Assembly (NCBI GenBank): GCA_964423405.1
Contig: CAYREY010000006.1
Coordinates: 1-64,000, forward strand
DNA from: Bog-950 sp964423405
GTDB lineage: Bacteria > Bacteroidota > Bacteroidia > Chitinophagales > LD1
DNA: 64,000 nucleotides
Direction: 5' to 3'
Shown here in pieces: positions 1-8,861 of this stretch (position 1 is its first letter; each line of letters opens with the position of its first letter). A program made the translations under genes and the position numbers. Below the pieces are notes generated by a model. It saw only the letters and a list, made by a program, of their open reading frames with translations. It was not told the DNA's origin and searched no databases.

Positions 1-300
1 AGTACTACTTCAAGCACCTATAACAGGGTAGTAATAACAGAAGTAAAAAACAAGGTTGTTAAACTCGAGCTACAAACTGTTTTTTTAGGCATCTATACAA
101 CCAGCGCTACCATTGCCAATGGTAAACTTACTACAGCCACTACTGTTACTATTGATGAAGAAGGTACTATTGCCGGCACTTCGGGTACCTGGCGCTTTAC
201 CGGTAGCGGTACTTTAAATAGCGGGCAATTAGTATTAGCAGGCACTGCAACACAGCCCGGCTCATCTAACATCGATTATGCTTTCAGTGGCCGTAAATAA
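1..300 (+). CDS. C-terminal fragment of an unidentified protein
   Basis: An open frame enters from the left edge and ends at TAA 298-300, giving 99 residues with no start in the window. The visible part is Thr/Gly/Ser-rich and beta-like, with alternating motifs such as GTSGTWRFTGSGTL and LVLAGTATQPGS. This resembles the C-terminal half of small Bacteroidota secreted or lipoprotein-type proteins. No sorting domain or catalytic motif can be seen. I do not recognise the family. A strong hairpin terminator follows 20 bases downstream, supporting a genuine gene end. Confidence 0.65.
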   Translation, partial: STTSSTYNRVVITEVKNKVVKLELQTVFLGIYTTSATIANGKLTTATTVTIDEEGTIAGTSGTWRFTGSGTLNSGQLVLAGTATQPGSSNIDYAFSGRK

Positions 301-320
301 TACGCTTGTACTATCCCATA

Positions 321-350
321 AAAAAGCCCTTTCATCCGAAAGGGCTTTTT
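321..350. terminator. Bidirectional intrinsic terminator
   Basis: A perfect 13-bp stem (321-333 with 338-350) encloses the loop ATCC, with an A-tract on one side and a T-tract on the other. It sits between two convergent genes and can serve both. Confidence 0.9.
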
Positions 351-371
351 TGTTACTGTATGTAAATGCTG

Positions 372-1319
372 TTAGTTATTGTAGCGTGGCGATTTGTAAA
401 ACACTTTCTTCTCTTTAGGGCCGGCTATTTTGTATATCAGCTGCACCTCGTGCGAGCCGGTTTGGTAGCGGCTCAGTTTACCAAAATCAAAGTCGTAGCT
501 ATAGCTTACCAGTAACCCTTTGGTAATGTGCACACCCAGCATAGCGCCGGCGGCATCTTTACTGCGGTACAGCACACCGGCTACTATCCGCTTGTTCCAG
601 GTCATGCTGATGTTTACCTCGGCCTGTGCTATAAAATCTATACTGCGTACAAACACCATGGGCGTAAGGTTAAACTTGCTGTTTATATCCCAGCTATACT
701 TGGCATAGCCAAAGTAGTGGCGTGGTACGCGGAACGGCGTAGCGCTCTTAATCCCCTGATCGAGGTTGCTAACCGAAAAGCCGATAGTAGTATTATAACC
801 ACTAAACTCTAACCCCGCCGATAGGAACGCTTTAAACTTGTTGGTGTTGGTCAGTAGCGCACTCTGGTCCTGGTTTATTTTATCCTGATATATCAGCTCT
901 TCGCCTCTCACAAAACTATTAAACAAACCTACCGCCAGGCCTATCGAAAGGCGGGCACGGTCGTTCAGCCGTTGCGAGTAGGCATAGCTTATTTTGGCGG
1001 TAGTAAAACGTTGCTTGCCCAGCATATCGTTGCTTATTACCAGCCCCACGCCGCCGCGTATTTTTTTAATACCGGCGTATGCGTTAAATAAAAATGTAGA
1101 GGGGGCCTCTTTAAAACCCACCCACTGCTGGCGGTATAGCGCACTCAGGTGAATATCGCGCGTGTTACCGCTTACCGCCGGGTTAAACACATGCGTATGG
1201 TACGCAAAATGTGCAATCACCGGTTCGTTCTGCGCGTAAGCCCCCATACCCCCAAAGGGGGCTTTAAATACAACCGATATAATGGCTAACACTATGAATG
1301 TTCTGATAAAAAGTTTCAT
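372..1319 (-). CDS. PorP/SprF family type IX secretion membrane protein
   Basis: A 315-residue outer-membrane beta-barrel protein of the PorP/SprF family. These proteins partner with T9SS substrates, especially those with type B C-terminal domains, and help attach them to the cell surface. The family pattern is clear: AHFAYHTHVFNPAVSG near the mature N-terminus, LSALYRQQWVGFKEAP, then repeated amphipathic strands ending in YKIAGPK. The signal peptide is odd. Between the hydrophobic core and AYAQ lies an extra FKAPFGGMG stretch, encoded by a copy of a G/C-rich palindromic repeat (1239-1267). It is the last gene of a minus-strand cassette after the adhesin and the OmpA protein, 71 bases downstream of the latter. 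Family assignment is firm; the exact partner is inferred from order. Confidence 0.9.
   Translation of the reverse strand: MKLFIRTFIVLAIISVVFKAPFGGMGAYAQNEPVIAHFAYHTHVFNPAVSGNTRDIHLSALYRQQWVGFKEAPSTFLFNAYAGIKKIRGGVGLVISNDMLGKQRFTTAKISYAYSQRLNDRARLSIGLAVGLFNSFVRGEELIYQDKINQDQSALLTNTNKFKAFLSAGLEFSGYNTTIGFSVSNLDQGIKSATPFRVPRHYFGYAKYSWDINSKFNLTPMVFVRSIDFIAQAEVNISMTWNKRIVAGVLYRSKDAAGAMLGVHITKGLLVSYSYDFDFGKLSRYQTGSHEVQLIYKIAGPKEKKVFYKSPRYNN
1239..1267 (-). repeat. Palindromic G/C repeat inside the porP/sprF signal peptide
   Basis: On the coding strand this reads TTAAAGCCCCC-TTT-GGGGG-TAT-GGGGGCT, closely matching the intergenic copy at 3366-3393. It is in frame and supplies the FKAPFGGMGA residues of the signal peptide. 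Confidence 0.7.
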
Positions 1320-1360
1320 ATAATATTTTTTACGTCTGTATTTTTTGTATTCCTGTCTTT

Positions 1361-1390
1361 CAAGTCCCCATCGGGGATTTAGGGGCCGCC
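1361..1390 (+). repeat. Palindromic G/C repeat, intergenic copy 1
   Basis: CAAGTCCCC-ATC-GGGGATTTAGGGG lies immediately after the stop codon of the OmpA-family gene. It contains a CCCC/GGGG hairpin followed by a further G-run, and shares its layout with the copies at 1239, 3366 and 40630. Confidence 0.65.
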
Positions 1391-3310
1391 TTAATCTTTC
1401 TGTATCACCTGGAAAGCCGTTCGCCGGTTTTGCTGGTGTTCCTCTTCAGTTTTAGCACCCTTTATTACCGGGTCGCTAAAGCCAAAGCCTTTGCTGGTTA
1501 AGCGGGCCGGGTTTATGCCTTTGCTCACCAGGTAATCTACCACACTCTGCGCGCGCTTTTGCGATAGGGTAGTGTTGTACTCCAGCTTGCCACGCTCATC
1601 GGTGTGCGAGTTTATCTGTACAAAGGCATCTGGCGTATCTTCCAGTATCTTCACCAGTTTATCCAGGCTCGGCTTCGATTCTTCTCGCAGCACAAAACTG
1701 TCAAGGTCGTAGTAAATGTTATCAATCTTAATTTCGGTTTTAGGTATGCGCTTAATAGCAAAATCGTAATTGTAACCGGTGCCTTTGCTAAACTCCTTGC
1801 TGAATTTTTCGCCCTGTGTGCTCAGTTTTTTGCTATCGCCAAAGTAGCCGTTGTTCAGCACGTTAATCTTATAGTCCTTATCCTGGTCAAGTGTAAAACT
1901 GTATTCGCCGTTAGCGTTGGTGGTAGTGGTATCGGTAGTGCCGTCGGCAGCGGTAAGTACTACAGTAGCACCTACTAGTGGTTGGTTGTTATCTATATCT
2001 ACTATGCGGCCTTTCACACTCAGCAGCACCGGTGTAAGGTAAAAGCTGTATATATCATCGCTACCTGCGCCACCGGGGCGGTTGCTGCTCAGGTAGCCGC
2101 TTTTGCCATCGGTATTATAAGCCAGCGAAAAATCATCGGCATTGCTGTTAAACGGTTGTTTCAGGTTTTGTGGTTTGCTCCAGGTGCCGTTGTTGTTTAC
2201 CGCCACAAACAGGTCCAGCCCGCCAAAGCCACCGTGGCCTTCGCTGGCAAACACCAGTGCAGAATCGCGCACTACCGGAAACCGCTCATCAAACTCGGTA
2301 TTAATGCTGCCGGCATTAACCGGTGTGCCCCAGCTATCGCCGCTCTTAGTCATATACCATATATCCTGTCCGCCTACGGTGCCATCCAGCCGGCCCGAAA
2401 AATACAACCGATTACCATCTGTAGTTATGCTGGGTTGCTGCATATCGGCAGTTTGGGTAAACTGCAAGCTAATGGCTTTAGGGGTGCCAAAGATGTTGCT
2501 GCTTTCATCGTAGCTTACTTCGTATATCTGGCAGTACTTGCCTTTGTTGTCGTTGCAGCGGTTAAAGTAGGCGGTCTTTGTTTTTTCGCAGTAGGTAATA
2601 AAGCCATCGTTGTAGGCCGTGTTCAGTGTGGTAAGTTTAGCCGGCTTGCTCCAGCTTTTATCTTCTTTGGTGTAATTGGTTTGGTATAAATCAGAAAACG
2701 ATTGCCCGTCAAACGTGTACAGCTTATCTTCTTTATCGTTCAGCCTGCCCGATGTAAACACCACGGTAGATTTTAAAGGTACGGCTGCATAATCGCCAAA
2801 GGGCGTATTTAAACCGGCTTCGTTTTTAAAGGTAAACACCGATGAGTCTTTTGTTGCACCGGTAATAAAGCGCACATTACTAAGCAACCGGTTGGCATCT
2901 TTATCGCCGGGCTGTGCTTCTAAAAACGCCTCCAGCTTTTGTTTGGCTTCATCGTATTTACCCTGTTGTAAATAAATGCTGCCCTGGTGAAAAAGATATA
3001 CCGGGTTGCTGTAGCCACTGCCTTTGGCCTGGTCGTACCATTTTACGGCTTCATCCAGTTTGCCATTGTAGCGGTAGCTTTCGGCTACTTTAAATTTAAT
3101 AGCGCCCAGGTCGTCTTTCTTCGAAGGCTTTTTCAAAACCTTCTGATAGTAGTCCAGCGCAGTGGTGTATTCTTTGGCAGCAAAGGCCTCGTCTGCCATC
3201 TCAAGGTTGGTTTGTGCAAATGCACCGGTGGCTGTAAATGCAATAAAACAAATAACCAGTGCTTTTAAAGCAGTTAGCTGTTTTACTTTTTTAATAAACG
3301 TAACCTTCAT
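1391..3310 (-). CDS. OmpA-family protein with TPR, beta-propeller and CRD domains (PorE-like)
   Basis: A 639-residue protein with a signal peptide ending TGAFAQ. Tetratricopeptide repeats cover about residues 30-150. PD40/WD40-like propeller blades cover about 170-420, with recurring motifs such as RLYFSGRLDG and GKSGYLSSNRPGG. A carboxypeptidase-regulatory-like beta domain covers about 425-515, and a C-terminal OmpA peptidoglycan-binding domain about 525-639 (NSHTDERG, GFGFSDPVIKG, QNRRTAF). This order is that of PorE, which anchors the type IX secretion machinery to peptidoglycan. Many Bacteroidota encode several paralogues beside PorP/SprF genes, so this may be a cassette-specific paralogue. 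It lies between the adhesin and PorP/SprF genes on the same strand with short gaps. Confidence 0.88.
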   Translation of the reverse strand: MKVTFIKKVKQLTALKALVICFIAFTATGAFAQTNLEMADEAFAAKEYTTALDYYQKVLKKPSKKDDLGAIKFKVAESYRYNGKLDEAVKWYDQAKGSGYSNPVYLFHQGSIYLQQGKYDEAKQKLEAFLEAQPGDKDANRLLSNVRFITGATKDSSVFTFKNEAGLNTPFGDYAAVPLKSTVVFTSGRLNDKEDKLYTFDGQSFSDLYQTNYTKEDKSWSKPAKLTTLNTAYNDGFITYCEKTKTAYFNRCNDNKGKYCQIYEVSYDESSNIFGTPKAISLQFTQTADMQQPSITTDGNRLYFSGRLDGTVGGQDIWYMTKSGDSWGTPVNAGSINTEFDERFPVVRDSALVFASEGHGGFGGLDLFVAVNNNGTWSKPQNLKQPFNSNADDFSLAYNTDGKSGYLSSNRPGGAGSDDIYSFYLTPVLLSVKGRIVDIDNNQPLVGATVVLTAADGTTDTTTTNANGEYSFTLDQDKDYKINVLNNGYFGDSKKLSTQGEKFSKEFSKGTGYNYDFAIKRIPKTEIKIDNIYYDLDSFVLREESKPSLDKLVKILEDTPDAFVQINSHTDERGKLEYNTTLSQKRAQSVVDYLVSKGINPARLTSKGFGFSDPVIKGAKTEEEHQQNRRTAFQVIQKD

Positions 3311-3365
3311 AATCAGGGTGGTTTCTTTTTCTTTTAATTACTTCTTTAAAATCTAGCAACTGTAT

Positions 3366-3393
3366 TTAAGCCCCCTTCGGGGGTTTGGGGGCC
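3366..3393 (+). repeat. Palindromic G/C repeat, intergenic copy 2
   Basis: TTAAGCCCCC-TTC-GGGGGTTTGGGGGCC abuts the stop codon of the adhesin gene. It has a perfect CCCCC/GGGGG stem with a TTC loop and a trailing G5 run. It could act as a weak processing or termination hairpin within the three-gene cassette. Confidence 0.65.
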
Positions 3394-6300
3394 TATTCCT
3401 CTACCAACAATACCGTTCCTTTAATAGCGTTTTTGCGGTCGGTAATATTATCCAGCATTACTATGTAATAGTAGGTGCCCGGCGATACCTTATCACCTTT
3501 GTATTTACCGTCCCAGCCATCGCGGCCCTCGTACATGGTTTGTCCCCAGCGGTTGGTTATCACCAGGTCGTAACCGGCAAGAAAAACATCGTTCACCCCA
3601 TCATTGTTAGGTGTAAAGGCATTCGGAAAATCTACCACCCGCACCAGTACCTGGCTGCGGCTGCTGCTGCAACCGTTATCGGTGGCTATTACCCATACCG
3701 AGTCCTGATCTTGTATTTTGCTGCTGCTCCACGTAGCCGATGGCCCGTTTTGTACCGATGTGCCGTTCCAGAAAAACTCGTAATTGCTAAACGTATCCGG
3801 TACCGCCGTAAAGTTTATCACTTCATTAGGAAAAATGATATTGTTCGGCTTATCAGAACTTAATGTATCTATTACCACATGTGGTATAACTACTGCCGTA
3901 GCGGCAACACGGCCCTGTAAGGTAAGGCAGCCGTTGCTGTTGGTAGCCTGTGCATACACTACGGTGGTTTGTGTAATAGGGTCAATGGTGTAGCTGCTGC
4001 CGGTAGCTACCTGGTTACCACCGGTAGCGGCATCCCACCAGGTAATAGTAGTGCCGGTAGGTGTGGCATTGGCGGTAAGGGTAGCTGCTGTACCGTAACA
4101 TACAGCTACGTTATCGCCGGTTATGCTTTGCACAGTAGGGGCACCGGTTACGTTAACCGTTACCGGTATGCGGCCGCTGTTGTTTACGCAGCCAAACTGG
4201 TTAATTACTTCTAAGTAGTACACCGTAGTTGCCGTAGGCGAAACTGTAAGCGGATTGCTGCCATACATATTGCCACCGGTAGCGGCATCGTAAAAATTAT
4301 AGCTTACGTTACCACCGGTAGAACCGCTGGCGCTAAGTACTACCGAGGTGCCTTCGCAAATGGTAGTATCGTTGGCTGTAAGATTAACGGTAGGTACGGT
4401 CGGCTCTGGGTTTACGGTTACACTAAGTGTAGCCGGTGCCGAGGTACCACAGGCATTGGTGGCTATCACACTTACCTGGTGTGTGCCCGGTGTGTTCCAG
4501 GTAACCACTATGCTGGTAGTGCCTTGTCCGCTGGCTATGTTGCCGCCGGCATCTACCGCCCAGGTATACGTAGTAGCATTTGGTATGCTGCTTATGCTAT
4601 ACGTTTCGCTTACCGGGCATACGCTGTTGCTTCCGCTTATAGTTGCATTCATTACCGGTGCCGGTGCGCCTACGGTAATGGTAGCTGTAGCCGGTGCACT
4701 GGCGCCGCAGTTGTTGGCTGCCGTTACCGATATAGTATAAGTGCCGGCTGTAGCACCCCAGCTTACATCAACCGTAGCGGTGCCTTGTCCGCTTATAATA
4801 GTACCCCCGCCCGATAGCGACCAGTTGTACGATGTAGCACCCGGCACCGTCGTTACGATATACGTAGCGGTATCGCTGCCGCAGGTGTTAACCGGTCCGT
4901 TTGGTGCAGCCGGTGCCACCGGTACTGCATTTACCAGCACGGTAACGGTATCGCTGCTGCTGCCGCAGGCATTGGTGGCGGTTACAATGTAATCGCCACT
5001 GCTGGCAGTGGTGGTGTTATTTACTGTAGCATTTTGTTGCGATGCTGTAAAGCCGTTAGGGCCGGTCCAGCCCCAGCTGGTTACGTTGGTGCCACCGGCT
5101 GTAAGGTTAATAGCCGTGCCTGCGCAGATAGTATCATCCGGTGCGGCGGTAGTGGTTACATTCTCAATGGCAGTATCTATCTGTACGGTAAGTGTTACAG
5201 TTTGGTTGGCGCAGCCGTTAAACGCAGTAAGCGTGTAGGTGCCGCTGCTGGCAACTGTAGCCGGGTTAATAACCGGGTTTTGTTGGGTAGAGGTAAACCC
5301 ATCCGGGCCGCTCCAGCTCCAGCCGTTTACATTACTGCCGCTTGCTGTAAAGTTGATTATAGAACCTGCACACTGTGCCGCACCGGTTACCGTGGTGGCG
5401 CTCAGGTTGGCAATAGGCTCGTTTACCAATACCTCTACGGTACTGGTTACGGTACCACAGGCATTGCCTGCACTTAGTGTGTAGGTGCCGCTGTTGGCAA
5501 CCGTAGCATTATTTATTACCGGGTTTTGCAGGGTAGAGGAGTAGCCCGCCGGGCCGCTCCAGCTCCAGGTATTAACCTGTGTACCGCTGCCGTTAAGGGT
5601 AATGTTGCCCCCTGCGCATATGGTATCGTTAGGCTGTGCATTTACAGTTACATTTTGTATGGTGGTATCTACATCTACATTAACGGTAGCACTGGCAGTG
5701 CCGCATACGTTAGTGGCAACCAGTGTGTACAGGCCGCTATCGGCCAGTGTTACGTTGGCAATGGTTGGGTTTTGCTGGGTAGATGTAAAGCCGTTGGGGC
5801 CGCTCCAGCTATAGCTGGTAGCACCGGTGCTGGCACCGGTAAGGCTAAGCGTAGCCTGGCTGCATATATTGGTAAGGTTGGCGGTAGCAGTAGTGTTTAC
5901 CGGGCCCGACGAAATAGTAACGTTAACAGTAGCCTGGGCCGTACCGCAGTTGTTGGTTGCTACCAGTGTATAGGTGCCTGCATTGGCCTGCTGAAAGTTA
6001 TTTACCGTACTGTTTAATTGTGCTGAAGTATAATTATTTGGCCCGCTCCAGCTATAAGAGGAGGCACCGGTGGCGCTGCCACTCAGGTTTAGCGTAGCAC
6101 CCGGACAAACCGCATTAGGGTTGGCGCCGTTGGCCGTAGCCGTTACGTTTTGTGGTACATCGTTAACCACTACATCTACCGTAGCGGTGTTATTGCCACA
6201 GCTGTTGGTGGCCGTTAAAGTATACGTACCGGCAGCATTGGTTTGCGCATTAGGCACGGTTGCATTTTGTGTAGCGGCAGTAAAGGTGTTAGGGCCGCTC

Positions 6301-8501
6301 CAGCTCCAGCTGGTAGCATTTTGAGCGCTACCGGTAAGCTGTATGGCGTTGCCCACGCAGGCCGGGTTAGGACTTGCCGAAGCCGTTACCGTTTGTGGTA
6401 TATCGTTTACTGTTACGTTAACGGTAGATGTAAGGCTGTTGCACGAGTTGCTGGCGGTAAGGGTATAAGCACCCGAGTGTGCCACTGTAAGGTTAGGCCG
6501 CGATGCGTTTTGTGTAGCAGCGGTAAAGCCTGCCGGGCCGCTCCAGCTCCAGGTGGTTACGTTATCGCCGGTACCTGTTAAGGTAAGTGTGCCGCCTGCA
6601 CAGGCCGGGTTAGGGCTGGCCGATGTGTTTACGTTGGCTACACTACCCAGCACGTTCACAGCAAGTGTTGCTGTTTTACTGCCACAGGTATTGGTGGCGG
6701 TTACGGTTATAGTATAAGGCCCGCCGGCGGTGGTCCAGTTAACGGTAGCGCTGGTGGTAGAGCTGGTAACATTGCCGCCGCCGCTCACGGCCCAGCTATA
6801 TGATGTAGCGCCGTTTACTGCGGTAATGCTGTAGTTGCTGGCGCCCACGCATGGCGCGGTAGGCCCGCTGATGGCACCTACGTTGGCCGGTGGTTGTACC
6901 ACCGTTACAGTTACGCTGCCGCGTGCGCTTACACAGCCTGGGTTATTGTTGTCATCAGCTTCTACATAATAAGTAGTAGTAGTGGTAGGCGAAACGCTAA
7001 GCGGGGTAGTGCCTATAGAGGTACCGCCACTGGCCTGTGTATATACACGGTAGGTAACGTTGGTGCCGCCACTGGCGTTTATGGTAACCTGCGTACCCGA
7101 ACATATATTGTTGCCACTACTGGTTACTGTAGGCGTAGCCGGTGCATTGCAGGCAATACTGCGGCAGGCTATTACGGTAGTAGGGGTAACGTTACTGGCT
7201 GTTACGCTTCCGCTGTTGCGCGTACCGGTAGTAATTGTGGTGGGACTAAAAATGGTAATAGTAGGGCTGTAGTTTTGGGTAAGTATGGTTACGTTAGATG
7301 GCGCACAGCCGCTGCCGCCCTGGTTGCCGTTTATATCGGTTTTGGTTACACCAAAATCGTAGGCACCACCACTACCGGTTGTATCGGCACTTATGCTGTT
7401 GATAAGGAAACCCGAATCGGCGGCCATAATACCGGTAGGTAGCAGCGATATAAACGAGTTGTACGATTTGGCAAATATCACCGCACCGGTGTTACGGTTA
7501 ACTTTAGCCAGTATAGAAGTGAAGTTGCCAAACGTAGCACCCGATGCAAAAATGGCAAAGTTGTTGTCGTATGTTTTGGTAAGGTTACCCGCAGTAACCG
7601 GCAGGCCTGTAGAGTAATAGCGGGTATTGGTGCCGGTTACACTTGGGCCGGAGTTGGGTATACTCATATTTAGTATATAGGCACCCAGGTTATCGAGGCC
7701 CGACATTACAACGTTGGTGCCACCGTCAGATATAATCGATTCAATATCTTCAGAATTGCTGTTGCCAAACCGGCCAGCCCATTGTACCGCACCCGAGGTA
7801 TTTGTCTTTACAATTACGGCATCGCTTTGGCCATCGCCGGCTACCATGGTAGCATAGCCCACAAAGGCATAGCCATCGCTGGTTTCAACTACATCGGTCA
7901 GGTAATCATCATCATCAAAACCGGTGTTTACTATAAATACGCGTGCCCAGCTAAGTGTACCGCTGGCATCAGTTTTAAAGGCAAATAGTTTGCTCGAGTC
8001 GCGGCCTGCACCCAATGTGTTGGCCGAACCGGCTACCAGGTAACCCCCATCGCTGGTTTGTATTACTTTATTGCCAAAAGATGAGGCTCCGGATTGTGGT
8101 ATATATCTGTAACTCCAGGTAATGTTTCCGGTGGCATCGGTTTTCATCAGCAAGGCCTGGCCGCCCGAACTGCCCGTAACTATAAAGCCACCTGCACTGC
8201 TGTTTTTTACATCGCTTAAATCTACATCGGTAGTAAACGGGCTACTACTGGTGCGGTATAGTTTGCTCCATACGTGGTTACCATTCAGGTTTACAGCCGT
8301 AAGGCCGCCCTGCGTTCCCAGCGGTATACCCAGGTTAGGGGTAAAACTGGAGAACACATAATTGCCACCACCGGGCGCCTGGGTCATACCCGAAGGAAAA
8401 TCGAAAGCACCGATATTGTACTGAATACGGAACGTGGTTTGCTGTGCATATGCAACAAAGCATACTACTATCGCCAGCAGCGATAATGGGAGTTTTTTCA
8501 T
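3393..8501 (-). CDS. Giant Ig/PKD-repeat adhesin with T9SS type B C-terminal domain
   Basis: A 1702-residue secreted protein. The signal peptide is MKKLPLSLLAIVVCFVAYAQ. About residues 20-440 form propeller-like repeats (MKTDATGNITWSYRY, VIVKTNTSGAVQWAGRFG). Three Ig-like domains with a TTTTYYVE-type strand, three PKD-like domains (SYSWAVSGGG, SYNWSLSGGG, TYTWAVDAGG) and seven consecutive WSGPxGF Ig-like repeats of about 80 residues follow. The last ~85 residues are the gliding-motility-associated type B sorting domain: FPNAFTPNNDGVND, ITNRWGQTMYEG, WDGKYKG, GTYYYIV. It is expected to be exported by the type IX system and held at the surface with help from the PorP/SprF protein two genes downstream. 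The ligand is unknown. Long opposite-strand frames here are codon-bias shadows. Confidence 0.92.
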   Translation of the reverse strand: MKKLPLSLLAIVVCFVAYAQQTTFRIQYNIGAFDFPSGMTQAPGGGNYVFSSFTPNLGIPLGTQGGLTAVNLNGNHVWSKLYRTSSSPFTTDVDLSDVKNSSAGGFIVTGSSGGQALLMKTDATGNITWSYRYIPQSGASSFGNKVIQTSDGGYLVAGSANTLGAGRDSSKLFAFKTDASGTLSWARVFIVNTGFDDDDYLTDVVETSDGYAFVGYATMVAGDGQSDAVIVKTNTSGAVQWAGRFGNSNSEDIESIISDGGTNVVMSGLDNLGAYILNMSIPNSGPSVTGTNTRYYSTGLPVTAGNLTKTYDNNFAIFASGATFGNFTSILAKVNRNTGAVIFAKSYNSFISLLPTGIMAADSGFLINSISADTTGSGGAYDFGVTKTDINGNQGGSGCAPSNVTILTQNYSPTITIFSPTTITTGTRNSGSVTASNVTPTTVIACRSIACNAPATPTVTSSGNNICSGTQVTINASGGTNVTYRVYTQASGGTSIGTTPLSVSPTTTTTYYVEADDNNNPGCVSARGSVTVTVVQPPANVGAISGPTAPCVGASNYSITAVNGATSYSWAVSGGGNVTSSTTSATVNWTTAGGPYTITVTATNTCGSKTATLAVNVLGSVANVNTSASPNPACAGGTLTLTGTGDNVTTWSWSGPAGFTAATQNASRPNLTVAHSGAYTLTASNSCNSLTSTVNVTVNDIPQTVTASASPNPACVGNAIQLTGSAQNATSWSWSGPNTFTAATQNATVPNAQTNAAGTYTLTATNSCGNNTATVDVVVNDVPQNVTATANGANPNAVCPGATLNLSGSATGASSYSWSGPNNYTSAQLNSTVNNFQQANAGTYTLVATNNCGTAQATVNVTISSGPVNTTATANLTNICSQATLSLTGASTGATSYSWSGPNGFTSTQQNPTIANVTLADSGLYTLVATNVCGTASATVNVDVDTTIQNVTVNAQPNDTICAGGNITLNGSGTQVNTWSWSGPAGYSSTLQNPVINNATVANSGTYTLSAGNACGTVTSTVEVLVNEPIANLSATTVTGAAQCAGSIINFTASGSNVNGWSWSGPDGFTSTQQNPVINPATVASSGTYTLTAFNGCANQTVTLTVQIDTAIENVTTTAAPDDTICAGTAINLTAGGTNVTSWGWTGPNGFTASQQNATVNNTTTASSGDYIVTATNACGSSSDTVTVLVNAVPVAPAAPNGPVNTCGSDTATYIVTTVPGATSYNWSLSGGGTIISGQGTATVDVSWGATAGTYTISVTAANNCGASAPATATITVGAPAPVMNATISGSNSVCPVSETYSISSIPNATTYTWAVDAGGNIASGQGTTSIVVTWNTPGTHQVSVIATNACGTSAPATLSVTVNPEPTVPTVNLTANDTTICEGTSVVLSASGSTGGNVSYNFYDAATGGNMYGSNPLTVSPTATTVYYLEVINQFGCVNNSGRIPVTVNVTGAPTVQSITGDNVAVCYGTAATLTANATPTGTTITWWDAATGGNQVATGSSYTIDPITQTTVVYAQATNSNGCLTLQGRVAATAVVIPHVVIDTLSSDKPNNIIFPNEVINFTAVPDTFSNYEFFWNGTSVQNGPSATWSSSKIQDQDSVWVIATDNGCSSSRSQVLVRVVDFPNAFTPNNDGVNDVFLAGYDLVITNRWGQTMYEGRDGWDGKYKGDKVSPGTYYYIVMLDNITDRKNAIKGTVLLVEE
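4930..6650 (-). repeat. Seven tandem ~80-residue WSGP Ig-like coding repeats
   Basis: The WSGP codons recur near 5066, 5306, 5548, 5798, 6040, 6295 and 6538, about 240-255 bases apart. Each unit carries a Cys before the WSGP motif and a Cys near its end. DNA identity between units is moderate, so this is a diverged protein repeat array. Boundaries are approximate. Confidence 0.8.
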
Positions 8502-8861
8502 ATCAATTTAGTGTGTCGGCGGTAAATATATAAAAGCAGCAAAAAAGTAACTGTTTTTTATTGGTGGCATAATAGATATGTAAATTAACGATTGCTCAAC
8601 CTGTTTTGGTAGCTAAACAGTGGCGGTATATGTCATCTTTTACCCGTAGTATGGCTTGGTTTTGCTACTATTTCTAAATAGATGGTTAAACATTTGTAAT
8701 AGCCGATACATCCTGCATTATCTGGTAATATCTCGCTGTATAGCGCTGGCGCTAAGTAGGTATAGTTTAGTTACAGGTATTAAACCGCCCTTAACGGGCT
8801 GATTTATGTGTCTATTTCCCTCATTTTTTTACATTCGCTACTCAAAATTTTAATAAAACAC
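8502..8861. other. 360-bp divergent intergenic region
   Basis: This separates the adhesin gene from the aldolase gene. It holds a TATATTTA element on the minus strand (8523-8530), a TACATTCG element on the plus strand (8830-8837), and a TAGCGC-TG-GCGCTA palindrome at 8741-8754. No open frame or RNA gene could be supported. Confidence 0.6.
8830..8837 (+). promoter_or_regulatory. Putative -7 box of the aldolase gene
   Basis: TACATTCG matches the Bacteroidota -7 consensus TAnnTTTG at 7 of 8 positions. It lies 24 bases before the ATG at 8862. Confidence 0.45.

Noticed and set aside
1982..2689. A 235-codon plus-strand frame
   Set aside because: Antisense to the OmpA-family gene with no recognisable domain; a composition shadow.
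4930..6650. Regularly spaced repeats resembling a CRISPR or satellite array
   Set aside because: The ~245-base units encode Ig-like domains with variable codons and no identical short repeats; it is a protein repeat array.
8741..8754. TAGCGC-TG-GCGCTA palindrome in the divergent promoter region
   Set aside because: A short symmetric site without a second copy; could be an operator but there is nothing to support it.
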